This document shows positions 31,283 to 40,041 of a stretch of DNA of 64,000 bases, piece after piece. The DNA is from Tsukamurella sp040611135 (lineage in GTDB: Bacteria; Actinomycetota; Actinomycetes; Mycobacteriales; Mycobacteriaceae): positions 403,133 through 467,132 of the forward strand of contig NZ_JBEXNL010000001.1 of the NCBI RefSeq assembly GCF_040611135.1. Direction: 5' to 3'. The notes beneath the pieces are model-generated. The model had not been told where the DNA came from and did no database searches. It was given only the letters and a program-made list of their open reading frames with translations. How positions within the stretch are numbered: the first letter of the stretch is position 1; the number at the start of each line of letters is the position of its first letter. Position numbers and translations under genes: made by a program.

Positions 31283-33562
31283 GTGCACGTAGACACGGTG
31301 ACCCACGCCGCCTCCACGCCCGATGTCGACCAGCCGTACCGTGAGCTCGGACTCAAGGACGACGAGTACCAGCGGATCCGCGAGATCCTGGGCCGCCGAC
31401 CGACCGACGCCGAGCTCGCCATGTACTCGGTGATGTGGTCCGAGCACTGCTCCTACAAGAGCTCCAAGGTGCACCTGCGCTACTTCGGCGAGACCACCAC
31501 CGACGAGATGCGGTCGACGATGCTCGCGGGCATCGGCGAGAACGCGGGCGTCGTGGACATCGGCGACGGCTGGGCCGTGACCTTCAAGGTCGAGTCGCAC
31601 AACCACCCGTCGTACGTGGAGCCCTATCAGGGCGCGGCCACCGGCGTGGGCGGCATCGTCCGCGACATCATGGCGATGGGCGCCCGCCCGATCGCCGTGA
31701 TGGACCAGCTGCGCTTCGGCCCGGCCGACGCCCCCGACACCCGCCGCGTGCTCGACGGGGTCGTGCGCGGCGTCGGTGGCTACGGCAACTCCCTCGGCCT
31801 GCCGAACGTGGGCGGCGAGACGGTCTTCGACGCTTCGTACGCGGGCAACCCGCTGGTCAACGCGCTGTGCGCCGGCGTGCTGCGCACCGAGGACCTGCAC
31901 CTGGCCTTCGCCTCCGGCAAGGGCAACAAGATCATCCTGTTCGGTGCCCGCACGGGCCTCGACGGCATCGGCGGCGTCTCCGTGCTCGCCTCCGAGAGCT
32001 TCGACGCCGACGAGAAGCCCAAGAAGCTGCCGTCGGTGCAGGTGGGCGACCCGTTCATGGAGAAGGTGCTCATCGAGTGCTGCCTGGACCTGTACCGCGA
32101 GAAGCTCGTCGTCGGCATCCAGGATCTCGGCGGCGCAGGGCTGTCCTGCGCCACCTCCGAGCTGGCCGCGGCCGGCGACGGCGGCATGTTCATCGACCTC
32201 GACCAGGTGGCCTGCCGCGCGCAGGGCATGAGCGCCGCGGAGATCCTCTCCTCCGAGTCCCAGGAGCGCATGTGCGCCGTCGTGGCTCCGGAGAACGTCG
32301 AGGAGTTCATGGCCGTCTGCGCCAAGTGGGACGTGCTCGCCACCGTCATCGGCGAGGTCACCGACGGCGAGCACCTCGTCATCGACTGGCACGGCGAGAC
32401 CGTCGTCGACGCCCCCGCGCGGACCATCGCCCACGACGGCCCCGTCTACCAGCGTCCCGTCGAGCGGCCCGCGTTCATGGACGCGCTCATCGCCGATACG
32501 ACCGCCGGCCTGCGGCGCCCCGCGTCCGACGACGAGTTGCGCGCCACCGCGCTGAAGATGCTCGCCTCGCCGGCGCTGTGCTCGCGGCGCTTCATCACCG
32601 AGCAGTACGACCGGTACGTCCGCGGCAACACCGTGCTCGCCGAGCACGCCGACGGCGGCGTCATCCGCATCGACGAGACGACGCAGCGCGGCATCGCGCT
32701 GTCCACCGACGCGTCGGGTCGCTACACCTACCTCGACCCGTACGAGGGCGGCCGGCTCGCGCTCGCCGAGGCCTACCGCAACGTCGCGGTCACCGGCGCG
32801 ACGCCGAAGGCCGTCACCGACTGCCTCAACTTCGGCTCGCCGGAGGATCCGGGCGTGATGTGGCAGTTCCAGCAGGCGGTGCACGGCATCGCCGACGGCT
32901 GCGTCGAGCTGGGCATCCCCGTCACCGGCGGCAATGTCAGCTTCTACAACCAGACCGGGTCCACCGCGATCCTGCCGACGCCCGTCATCGGCGTGCTCGG
33001 CGTGATCGACGACGTGCGGCGCCGCATCCCGACGGGTCTCGGCACGGAGCCCGGCGAGACGCTCTACCTGCTCGGCGACACCCGCGACGAGTTCGACGGA
33101 TCCATCTGGGCGCAGGTCGAGCACGACCACCTCGGCGGCGTGCCGCCGAAGGTCGACCTGGGCCGGGAGAAGCTGCTGGCCGACGTGCTCACCGCGGCCT
33201 CGCGCGACGGCCTCGTCTCCGCCGCGCACGACCTCTCCGAGGGTGGCTTGTGGCAGGCCGTCGTCGAGGCCGCGCTCGCGGGCGAGACCGGCTGCCGCCT
33301 GCTGCTCCCCGAGGGCGCCCAGGATGTCGCAGGTGCGTTCGTCCAGCTCTTCAGTGAGTCGGCGGGCCGCGTCCTGGTCGCCGTCCCGCGGACCGAGGAG
33401 ACTCGGTTCGCGGCGATGTGCGCCGCCCGCGAGCTGCCGGCCGTCCGCATCGGCGTGGTCGACCAGGGCAGCGACTCCGTGGAGGTCCAGGGCCGGTTCA
33501 GCGTGACGCTGGCCGACCTGAGCGCCGCGCACGAGGGCACCCTGCCCGCACTGTTCGGCTGA
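31283..33562 (+). CDS. purL: Phosphoribosylformylglycinamidine synthase subunit PurL
   Basis: 759-residue small-type PurL, the synthetase that converts FGAR to FGAM using ammonia from PurQ. The ATP-grasp-unrelated PurM-like fold is duplicated. Visible: MWSEHCSYKSSK, the FKVESHNHPS motif, GAATGVGGIVRDIMAMGARP, and in the second half NFGSPEDPG and AHDLSEGGLWQA. The size fits the three-subunit PurS/PurQ/PurL complex; purS and purQ are 26 kb upstream. GTG 31283 probably gives a leaderless transcript. The TGA shares one base with the ATG of the amino-acid permease downstream. Confidence 0.96.
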   Translation: MHVDTVTHAASTPDVDQPYRELGLKDDEYQRIREILGRRPTDAELAMYSVMWSEHCSYKSSKVHLRYFGETTTDEMRSTMLAGIGENAGVVDIGDGWAVTFKVESHNHPSYVEPYQGAATGVGGIVRDIMAMGARPIAVMDQLRFGPADAPDTRRVLDGVVRGVGGYGNSLGLPNVGGETVFDASYAGNPLVNALCAGVLRTEDLHLAFASGKGNKIILFGARTGLDGIGGVSVLASESFDADEKPKKLPSVQVGDPFMEKVLIECCLDLYREKLVVGIQDLGGAGLSCATSELAAAGDGGMFIDLDQVACRAQGMSAAEILSSESQERMCAVVAPENVEEFMAVCAKWDVLATVIGEVTDGEHLVIDWHGETVVDAPARTIAHDGPVYQRPVERPAFMDALIADTTAGLRRPASDDELRATALKMLASPALCSRRFITEQYDRYVRGNTVLAEHADGGVIRIDETTQRGIALSTDASGRYTYLDPYEGGRLALAEAYRNVAVTGATPKAVTDCLNFGSPEDPGVMWQFQQAVHGIADGCVELGIPVTGGNVSFYNQTGSTAILPTPVIGVLGVIDDVRRRIPTGLGTEPGETLYLLGDTRDEFDGSIWAQVEHDHLGGVPPKVDLGREKLLADVLTAASRDGLVSAAHDLSEGGLWQAVVEAALAGETGCRLLLPEGAQDVAGAFVQLFSESAGRVLVAVPRTEETRFAAMCAARELPAVRIGVVDQGSDSVEVQGRFSVTLADLSAAHEGTLPALFG

Positions 33563-34971
33563 TGGCGGCACCGTCGGGCGAGAACACCGCAGCGGCCGCG
33601 CCCGAGGAGGGCCTGCACGCCGGGCTGCGCGCCCGGCACCTGATCATGATGAGCCTCGGCTCCGCGATCGGCGCCGGGCTGTTCGTCGGCTCCGGCAAGG
33701 GCATCGCGGCCGCCGGGCCGGCGGTGCTCATCGCCTACGCGGTGGCGGGACTCGTCGTGATCGCGGTGATGCGGATGCTCGGCGAGATGGTCGCGGCCGA
33801 CCCGAATCCCGGCGCCTTCTCCTACTACGCCGGCAGGGCGCTGGGGCCGGGCGCCGGCTTCGCCGTCGGCTGGCTGTGGTGGGTGCAGCTGTGCCTCGTC
33901 GTGGCCGCCGAGGCCGTCGCCGCCGCGGCGATCCTGAACGGGCTCCTGCCCGGCGGGCCGCCGGTGTGGGTGTGGGCACTGGTCTTCATGGTCGCGCTGA
34001 CCGGGCTGAACCTGGCCGGGGTCCGCGGCTTCGGCGAGTTCGAGTTCTGGTTCTCGCTCATCAAGGTCGTGTTCGTAGGCCTCTTCCTCGTCGTCGGGGT
34101 GGGTTTCCTCCTGGGCTGGACGTCGGCGCCGTCGCCCGGGCTGGGCAACCTCACCGACTTCGCGCCCCACGGCATCAGCGGGGTCGTCGCGGCCCTGCTC
34201 GTGGTGGCTTTCGCCTTCGGCGGCATCGAGATCGTGGCCGTCGCGGCGGCCGAGACGCAGGATCCGGAGCGCACCGTCGGGCGGGCGATCCGCGCCACGG
34301 TGTGGCGGATCCTCCTCTTCTATGTGGGCAGCGTGGCCGTCATCCTGCTGGCCCTGCCGTGGCACGATCCCGCGGTCGCCGAGAAGCCCTTCGTGGCCGT
34401 GCTCGACGCGGCGGGGCTGCCGGCGGTCGGCACGACGCTCGGCGCGGTCATCGTCATCGCGCTGCTCAGCTCGCTCAACGCGAACCTCTACGGCAGCTCG
34501 CGGATGCTCTACTCCCTCGCCGAGCGTGGCATGGCCCCCGCAGCCGTGGGGCGGGCGAACTCCGCGGGCGTCCCCGTCCTCGCGGTGCTCGCGAGTTCCG
34601 CGATCGGCTTCCTCGCGGTGCCCGCGACGTACATCTGGGGCTCCGAGGTGCTGGACCGCCTGCTGGCCGTCGTCGGGTCCACGCTCATCGTCACCTGGCT
34701 CGCGACCATCGCCTCGCAGATCGTGTTGCGTCGCCGCGCCGAGCGCGACGGCACCCGGCTCCCGCTGAAGATGTGGGCCTACCCGTACCTGTCCTGGGCC
34801 GTGCTGGTGGTGCTGCTGGGCATCGTGGTGCTGGCCGTGCTCAACGACGACGTTCGCGACCAGGTCCTCTCGACCGCCGTCGTGGTGCTCGTGCTCTGGG
34901 GCATCGGGACGCTGCACGCCCGCAGGTCGTCGCCCGACGGTGCGGGGGTCGGCTCGATCGGTCGGCGCTAG
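33562..34971 (+). CDS. APC-family amino-acid permease downstream of purL
   Basis: 469-residue permease with 12 predicted helices. The start GLRARHLIMMSLGSAIGAGL, the helix NLAGVRGFGEFEFWFSLIK and VAVAAAETQDPERTVGRAI belong to the AAT/GabP group. It is coupled to purL by a TGATG overlap, so it is probably expressed with it. The substrate may be a nitrogen donor such as glutamine, asparagine or GABA, but this is a guess from context. It is similar in layout to the permease at 57.6 kb, though they diverge at both ends. Confidence 0.82.
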   Translation: MAAPSGENTAAAAPEEGLHAGLRARHLIMMSLGSAIGAGLFVGSGKGIAAAGPAVLIAYAVAGLVVIAVMRMLGEMVAADPNPGAFSYYAGRALGPGAGFAVGWLWWVQLCLVVAAEAVAAAAILNGLLPGGPPVWVWALVFMVALTGLNLAGVRGFGEFEFWFSLIKVVFVGLFLVVGVGFLLGWTSAPSPGLGNLTDFAPHGISGVVAALLVVAFAFGGIEIVAVAAAETQDPERTVGRAIRATVWRILLFYVGSVAVILLALPWHDPAVAEKPFVAVLDAAGLPAVGTTLGAVIVIALLSSLNANLYGSSRMLYSLAERGMAPAAVGRANSAGVPVLAVLASSAIGFLAVPATYIWGSEVLDRLLAVVGSTLIVTWLATIASQIVLRRRAERDGTRLPLKMWAYPYLSWAVLVVLLGIVVLAVLNDDVRDQVLSTAVVVLVLWGIGTLHARRSSPDGAGVGSIGRR

Positions 34972-34977
34972 TCCGCT

Positions 34978-35030
34978 CGGCGCTCGATGCCCAGCACCTG
35001 ATCCCGCTCCCGGTCAGGGGCCGAGCGCCG
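34978..35030 (+). terminator. Possible terminator after the permease
   Basis: CGGCGCTCG (34978-34986) pairs with CGAGCGCCG (35022-35030); an inner CCTGA/TCAGG pair reduces the loop. It lies between convergent genes. Confidence 0.4.
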
Positions 35031-35069
35031 CGAGGGGAATCACGTGCACGCCGTCCGGGCGGGTGTACG

Positions 35070-36371
35070 TCACGCGCGACGGGCTTCCTTCGACCGGTAG
35101 AGGCCGGCATCCGCGGCGGCGATCAGATCCTCGACGGTGCTGGTCCGTGCCGGCGCGACGGTCGTGCCGATACTGGCGCCGATCGTGATCGGCGGACCGT
35201 CGATCACCTCGATCGGCCGGCGCAGCGTCCGGTGGACCAACTGCGCGGCGTCGCGCGGCTGGAACGGGGGAGCGACCAGGACGGCGAACTCGTCGCCACC
35301 GACGCGGTAGAGCCGTCCGGTTCCGCCCAGGGCATCCTCCATCCGGCGGGCGACCGCGGCGAGCAGCGCGTCGCCGCCCGAGTGACCGAGATGGTCGTTG
35401 ATCCGCTTGAAACCGTCGAGGTCGATGAGGCAGAACCCCGCCGGTGCGGGCAACGACTGCAGGTCCGCCGTGAGGGAGCGACGGTTCGGCAGGTCGGTGA
35501 GCGCATCGTGGTGGGCGAGGTGATCGAGCGTCATCTGTCGGGCGTGCAGCTCGGTCACGTCGTGGCCGACGCCGACGATCATCGCCGCCCTACCGTCGCG
35601 GACCGGGGTGCGGCTGGTCGCCCAGCGGACCACTCCCGGACGATCCCCGATCAGCACCCCGTGCGCCTCGAGGAACACGGTCGCCTTCTCCTCGTCGACG
35701 AGGGCCAGCGTGCGCAATGCGCGGGCGACCTCGTCCGGATCGTCGGACAGTAGGGGCAGGATGTCGTCGCCCGCGCCCCCCATCCGGGCGCGGTTCGCCT
35801 CGATGAGATCGCGCATGATCGGGCTGGCGGACAGCACCGCGCCCTGCTCGTCGGCGACGAAGACCGCGAGTCGCGCGTGCTCGAACATCATTCGCAGGCG
35901 CGCCTCGGCCTGGCGCTCGCCCTCTTCGGCGGACCGTCGGGCCCGCTGGGTCGCGCGGTGCACCACGGCCTGGCCGTCGATGATCCGCCGGGTGAGCGCC
36001 TCGGCGTAGCCGGCCGTGTACTCCGCGAGTATCAGGGCACTGCGGCGCCGCGCCTCCGCCGACGGTTCCCGCGACAGGGCGTCCGGGAGCGCGGCGATGG
36101 CGCGCCCGCCCGCTGCGGCGCCCTCGGGCACGGTGATCTGCAACGACACCAGGAGGCGGCCGACATCGCGGCCGACGGTCGGATCGAAGTCGTCCGCGCC
36201 GAATGCGGCGATCATGCGCTGGAACGCCGTGAGCAGCTCCGCGCGGACCGTCGACACGGGCAGCGGGAGGTAGACGTCGTCCGCGATCGCCATCAGGAAT
36301 TCGTCCACGAGCAGAGCCACGACGGACTCGCCGCGGGCGAGGAATCCCAGCGGCGAGGACGAGTCCGGCAT
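35070..36371 (-). CDS. PAS-GGDEF diguanylate cyclase
   Basis: 433 residues, apparently soluble. An N-terminal helical region (1-155) has no clear assignment. A PAS domain (about 165-285, MMFEHARLAVFVADEQGAVL) precedes a GGDEF domain (about 285-430) with HHDALTDLPNRRSL, IDLDGFKRINDHLGHSGGDALL and the active site VGGDEF, so cyclic-di-GMP synthesis is expected. The residues before the domain that would form an inhibitory RxxD site read YRVG, so I see no obvious I-site. No EAL domain is present. It is divergent from the methyltransferase-like gene. Confidence 0.88.
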   Translation of the reverse strand: MPDSSSPLGFLARGESVVALLVDEFLMAIADDVYLPLPVSTVRAELLTAFQRMIAAFGADDFDPTVGRDVGRLLVSLQITVPEGAAAGGRAIAALPDALSREPSAEARRRSALILAEYTAGYAEALTRRIIDGQAVVHRATQRARRSAEEGERQAEARLRMMFEHARLAVFVADEQGAVLSASPIMRDLIEANRARMGGAGDDILPLLSDDPDEVARALRTLALVDEEKATVFLEAHGVLIGDRPGVVRWATSRTPVRDGRAAMIVGVGHDVTELHARQMTLDHLAHHDALTDLPNRRSLTADLQSLPAPAGFCLIDLDGFKRINDHLGHSGGDALLAAVARRMEDALGGTGRLYRVGGDEFAVLVAPPFQPRDAAQLVHRTLRRPIEVIDGPPITIGASIGTTVAPARTSTVEDLIAAADAGLYRSKEARRA

Positions 36372-36419
36372 TGATCCTCCTCCTCGACCGACAGTGGCTC
36401 CATACTACGTGCGATCGGC

Positions 36420-36425
36420 TAGATT
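36420..36425 (+). promoter_or_regulatory. -10 box of the methyltransferase-like gene (TAGATT)
   Basis: TAGATT is 9 nt before ATG 36435; no Shine-Dalgarno is visible. Confidence 0.4.
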
Positions 36426-36434
36426 CTTACAGCG

Positions 36435-37277
36435 ATGATGGAATCTCAAAGCTGCTGTACCGGTACGGCCGTACCGGAAAATCTCGACATGGACCGGCCG
36501 AACGGTTCTCGCCTGTACAACTACTTCCTCGGCGGCACGAGTTACCTCCCCGTGGACCGGGACGCGGGGGAGGCCATCACACGGGCCGCCCCGCACTGGG
36601 CGCTCGGCGCCCGCCTGACGCGGACCTTCGCGCGCCGCGCCGTGCAGACGATGGCCGCGGCCGGTATCGACCAGTTCCTCGATCTCGGCTCGGGCATCGG
36701 CGCGGGTGGATCCGTCCACGAACTGGCCCGTCTCGTGACTCCGGACGCCCGCGCCGTGTACATCCACCACGAGCCGATCGCCTACGAGCTCAGTCGTGAA
36801 CTGATCGGCGAAGATCCGTACGCCGCCGTACTCAAACTCGACATCAGTGACCCGGACGCCGTCCTGAACCATCCGGTCACGCGCGGGCTCATCGATTTCG
36901 ACCGGCCCGTCGGTGTCCTCGTCGTGGGGGGCTTCGTGTTCGTCCCCGACGAGGCCGGGCCGGCGGAACTGCTGCTGCGCTACCGCGCGGCGTTGGCGCC
37001 CGGCAGCTACCTCGCGCTGTCCCAGGTCTCCGACGACTCCGCACACGCCGAGGTCTCCGCCGAACTGGAGTGGGTGCGGAAGCGGTACGCGGCGACGTCG
37101 TCCCCGCTGCACGTGCGCCCGCGTACGGAGGTCGCCTCGTGGTTCGACGGGATGGAGCTGGTCGAGCCGGGGTTGGTGCGGTACGGCAGGTGGCGGCCCG
37201 AGTTCCCGCTCACCGCGGCGCAGCTCCGGTGCGACTACGGCTACGTGGGCCTCGGGCGCGTCGTCGGGAACCGCTAG
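36435..37277 (+). CDS. Divergent S-adenosyl methyltransferase-like protein (DUF574 / PF04672 family)
   Basis: 280 residues. DMDRPNGSRLYNYFLGGTSYL is the family signature (R-P-N-x-A/S-R-x-Y-D/N-Y-x-L-G-G). The Rossmann motif FLDLGSGIGAGGSVHELA follows. In the many actinobacterial members the next strand normally reads like VYVDNDP, whose acidic residues hold the SAM ribose; here it is VYIHHEP. SAM binding may therefore be weak or changed. No substrate is established for the family. The TAG stop and the TAG of the convergent anti-sigma gene share the palindrome CTAG. Confidence 0.78.
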   Translation: MMESQSCCTGTAVPENLDMDRPNGSRLYNYFLGGTSYLPVDRDAGEAITRAAPHWALGARLTRTFARRAVQTMAAAGIDQFLDLGSGIGAGGSVHELARLVTPDARAVYIHHEPIAYELSRELIGEDPYAAVLKLDISDPDAVLNHPVTRGLIDFDRPVGVLVVGGFVFVPDEAGPAELLLRYRAALAPGSYLALSQVSDDSAHAEVSAELEWVRKRYAATSSPLHVRPRTEVASWFDGMELVEPGLVRYGRWRPEFPLTAAQLRCDYGYVGLGRVVGNR

Positions 37278-38017
37278 CCGGGCTGGATCGGCAGCGTCGC
37301 GACGATCCGGTCGGGCGACGGTGCCGCCGCGCCGCCGGGACGCTCGACGGAGATGCCGAACGAGGTGGCGTCATCGATCGCGACGACCGCGGCCGTCGTG
37401 GTGGGACGCACGTCCTGCTGGGTCATCGTGCCCCGCGAGCGGGCGCCGCCGCCGGGGTCCATCAGCCACATCTGGTAGACCGTGCCGTCCTTCGGCGGCG
37501 GCACGTCGTTCATGAGGACGACGCCGGCGTTGCGCTCGCGGGAGTAGATGAACGAAATGGTCGCGTCGCCGACTCGCGCCTGCGCGGTCCGCGCGTCGGG
37601 CGCGGCGAGCACGATCTCGGTGTCCGAGCCGGTGCGGCCCTGATCGGGGGCGAGTTCGCGCCCCACGAGCACGCCGCCGCCCACCGCCACGACGACGACC
37701 GCGGCCGCTGCGAGCACCCGGAGAGTGCGCCGCGAGATACCGCGGCGATGGCGGATGGGGACGGCGCGGGGATCGTCGGCGATGCGGCTGAGCACGTTCT
37801 CGAAGGTCTCCGCCGGCGGCTCCTCGGCGTAGGTGGCGGCCTGGGCCGCCATCGTCTCGCGAGTGGCGCGGACCCGGGCGTCGAACTCATCCCGGGCCTC
37901 CGGATCCGCGGCGCGGAGAGCCGATTCCACCGCGGCCCGCTCCTGATCGCCGAGTGCGTGCAGGGCGTAGACCTCGGCGAGGTCGAGGAACTCGGCGTCA
38001 CTGTGTTGTGGATTCAC
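37274..38017 (-). CDS. rskA: Anti-sigma-K factor (RskA-like)
   Basis: 247-residue single-pass membrane protein. The cytoplasmic N-terminal part (1-90, DLAEVYALHALGDQERAAVE) is the anti-sigma domain that holds SigK. One helix (about 105-128, rich in Val/Ala) is followed by an extracytoplasmic RskA domain with YQMWLMDPGG, GVVLMNDVPPPKDG and FGISVERPGG. GTG 38017 overlaps the sigK stop (GTGA). Regulated proteolysis of RskA after an outside signal would release SigK, as known in M. tuberculosis. Confidence 0.9.
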   Translation of the reverse strand: MNPQHSDAEFLDLAEVYALHALGDQERAAVESALRAADPEARDEFDARVRATRETMAAQAATYAEEPPAETFENVLSRIADDPRAVPIRHRRGISRRTLRVLAAAAVVVVAVGGGVLVGRELAPDQGRTGSDTEIVLAAPDARTAQARVGDATISFIYSRERNAGVVLMNDVPPPKDGTVYQMWLMDPGGGARSRGTMTQQDVRPTTTAAVVAIDDATSFGISVERPGGAAAPSPDRIVATLPIQPG

Positions 38018-38580
38018 GATGTCGCTCCGAGCGGACCGAGGCAGCGGCGCAAGCGCGCGATACCGTCCCGGATCCTGGTCTTGATGGTGGGCAGCGGCGC
38101 GTTGAGCCGCTCGGCGACCTCGCGATAGGTGTGGCCGCCGTAGTAGGCCAGGGTCACCGCATCCCGCTGTGCGGTGCTGAGGGTGTCCAGGCAATCGGTC
38201 ACCGCGCCGGCGTCCTCGTTGCGTTCTGCGGCTTCGGCGACCACGTCGTGCGGGCGTTGGAAGCTCTCGTGCGCGAAGGCGTTCTCGCGCTCGCCCCGGG
38301 CCCGCTCGGACCGCACGCGGTCGACGGATCGACGGTGCGCGATCGTCACCAGCCAGGCCTCCGCGGAGCCCCGTTCGGCGTCGAAGTCGCCCGCTTTGCC
38401 CCACACCTCGAGGTAGACCTCCTGGGTGATCTCCTCGGCATAGCCTCGGTCGCCCACGACGCGGACGGCGGTCCCGAAGACGAGGTGCCCGGTGCGCTCG
38501 TAGAGCCCCCGGAAAGCGCCGACGTCCCGCGCTGCGACGCGGCGCAACAGCCCGTCGGCGGGGGTCCGGCCAGTGGTCAT
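38014..38580 (-). CDS. sigK: ECF RNA polymerase sigma factor SigK
   Basis: 188 residues with sigma region 2 (about 10-80: FRGLYERTGHLVFGTAVRVV and EEITQEVYLEVW) and region 4 (about 125-180: LDTLSTAQRDAVTLAYYGGH and TYREVAERLNAPLPTIKTRI). The length matches mycobacterial SigK. ATG 38580 is preceded by AAGGAG; the longer frame upstream is not conserved. A SigK-type promoter lies before the first gene of this block (43346-43372), so the operon is probably self-activating. Confidence 0.92.
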   Translation of the reverse strand: MTTGRTPADGLLRRVAARDVGAFRGLYERTGHLVFGTAVRVVGDRGYAEEITQEVYLEVWGKAGDFDAERGSAEAWLVTIAHRRSVDRVRSERARGERENAFAHESFQRPHDVVAEAAERNEDAGAVTDCLDTLSTAQRDAVTLAYYGGHTYREVAERLNAPLPTIKTRIRDGIARLRRCLGPLGATS

Positions 38581-38668
38581 CGGCGCTACTCCTTCGTTCT
38601 TCCGTACGGTATCGGCTCCGGTCGTTCCCGGCGCGCCGAACCGCGGTCGTTCGAGGAGCAACACGATG

Positions 38669-39253
38669 TCACGGGAGTGTGCAGAGCGGGGCGACACGCT
38701 CGAGCCCGCCGGTCGTCGGCGTGCTGAGGATGGTGCAGCTGTTATACCCCAGACGGTCCGCCGTGGAGTGGATCTCCGCCCAGCGCGCGGCTGGTACCGA
38801 CGGGGTGCGGGAGAGCACGAACGCGCTGCGTCGCGCCGGATCGCCGACGAACGCCCACGAGTAGTCCGGTGCGAGAGCGGCGATCACGTAGTTGGGCGGA
38901 CCGTCGAGCGATTCCTGCGTGGGCACGCCGGGAAAGCTGACGTGCAACTGCGCTCCGGTGCGCGGGTCGGTGACCCGGGCGTTCCCGGTGATCGTCGACT
39001 GCGACCCGGTCCAGGTCGTGCAGGTGTTGCGGACCGCGACGTCGGTCGTGTCGAGGACGCGGTACACCGCGGTCGTGTCGCGCGCGCATTGCAGGCTGAA
39101 CGGGGCGGGCACGGTGGCCAACTGGTGCCAGGTGCCGGTGTACCGGGCCACATCGACCCGGGCGACCGGGGCGAGCGGCGCCGCGGCGGCCGGCGCCGCG
39201 GTGGGTCCAGCGAGGGTGAGGACGGCGACGCCGGCGAAGACGGTGCGGTTCAT
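38669..39253 (-). CDS. Secreted lipocalin-family protein
   Basis: 194 residues with a signal peptide (about 1-25, cut after an Ala-rich segment). YTGTWHQLATVPAPF is the lipocalin G-x-W motif, and SWAFVGDPARRSAFVLSR the second structural motif, as in Blc-type bacterial lipocalins. Two cysteine pairs may form disulfides. It would bind a lipid outside the membrane. It overlaps the DUF1295 gene by 4 bp and stands directly before sigK, a position I do not recall for mycobacterial sigK operons. Confidence 0.85.
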   Translation of the reverse strand: MNRTVFAGVAVLTLAGPTAAPAAAAPLAPVARVDVARYTGTWHQLATVPAPFSLQCARDTTAVYRVLDTTDVAVRNTCTTWTGSQSTITGNARVTDPRTGAQLHVSFPGVPTQESLDGPPNYVIAALAPDYSWAFVGDPARRSAFVLSRTPSVPAARWAEIHSTADRLGYNSCTILSTPTTGGLERVAPLCTLP

Positions 39254-40041
39254 CGGGATTCTCCTCGGGGTGGTCGGGGCAGGAAGAATGATGTGCGAGC
39301 GGCGTATTCGGCCCAGCCGGGGCGGCGGCTCATGAAGCGCTCCAACCGGCGGGCGCCGGTGGCGTGCACCAGGAAGTAGGTCATCAGAGCGGGCGACAGG
39401 ACGGTGAGGACGCCGGGCCACGCACTTGCGGCGATCAGCCACAGACCCCACCAGACGCAGGCGTCGCCGAAGTAGTTGGGGTGCCTGGTCCACGCCCACA
39501 GGCCGCGGTCGATGATCCGGCCGTGGTTGGCCGGATCGGCCTTGAACGCGCGGAGCTGGTGGTCGCCGACCGCCTCGAAGGTGAAGCCGGTGAGCGCGAG
39601 CGCGACGCCGACCATCAGCACCGCCGTCCACGGCCCCGCCGTGTGGTCCGCCGCGCCAGACACCTGCACGGGCAGCGAGACGAACCACTGCGCGGCGCCC
39701 TGGACCACGAAGATCTTCCGGATCACCGTGCCGACACCGCCGCCGGCGCGCTCCAACATATCGGTGTACCGCGGATCTTCGCCCCTGCCTGCCGACTTCA
39801 CCCACATGTGCCAGGAGAGGCGGAGCCCCCACACCGTGACGAGTGCCGTGACGATCCACCCCCGCACCGGATCACCTCCGCCCAGGCCGAGGGCGATCCA
39901 CGCCACCAGCACGATGCCTGCGCCCCAGGCCACGTCGACGGTGTTGTACCGCCCGATCCTGTGCCCGACGGCGAAAGTCACGGCCTGGAGCACGGCGAGC
40001 ATCGCCACGGAGACGACGGTGACGAGCAGGAACCCGGTCAT
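39250..40041 (-). CDS. DUF1295 membrane protein (steroid 5-alpha-reductase C-terminal-like)
   Basis: 263 residues with 6-7 predicted helices. The C-terminal half has DRGLWAWTRHPNYFGDACVWWG, the signature shared with steroid reductases and isoprenylcysteine methyltransferases, which bind NADPH or SAM at the membrane. It corresponds to Rv0446c in the sigK block. Substrate unknown; a fatty-acyl or sterol double bond is plausible because the next gene is a cyclopropane-synthase-type methyltransferase. It has 4-bp overlaps on both sides. Confidence 0.85.
   Translation of the reverse strand: MTGFLLVTVVSVAMLAVLQAVTFAVGHRIGRYNTVDVAWGAGIVLVAWIALGLGGGDPVRGWIVTALVTVWGLRLSWHMWVKSAGRGEDPRYTDMLERAGGGVGTVIRKIFVVQGAAQWFVSLPVQVSGAADHTAGPWTAVLMVGVALALTGFTFEAVGDHQLRAFKADPANHGRIIDRGLWAWTRHPNYFGDACVWWGLWLIAASAWPGVLTVLSPALMTYFLVHATGARRLERFMSRRPGWAEYAARTSFFLPRPPRGESR

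Noticed and set aside
37274..37277. CTAG shared by two convergent stop codons as a special site
   Set aside because: It follows simply from two TAG codons meeting tail to tail; nothing else is structured there.
38619..38652. 9-bp direct repeat CGGTCGTTC before sigK, as an ECF promoter or operator
   Set aside because: Spacing and sequence do not give a convincing -35/-10 pair; sigK is probably read from the operon promoter.
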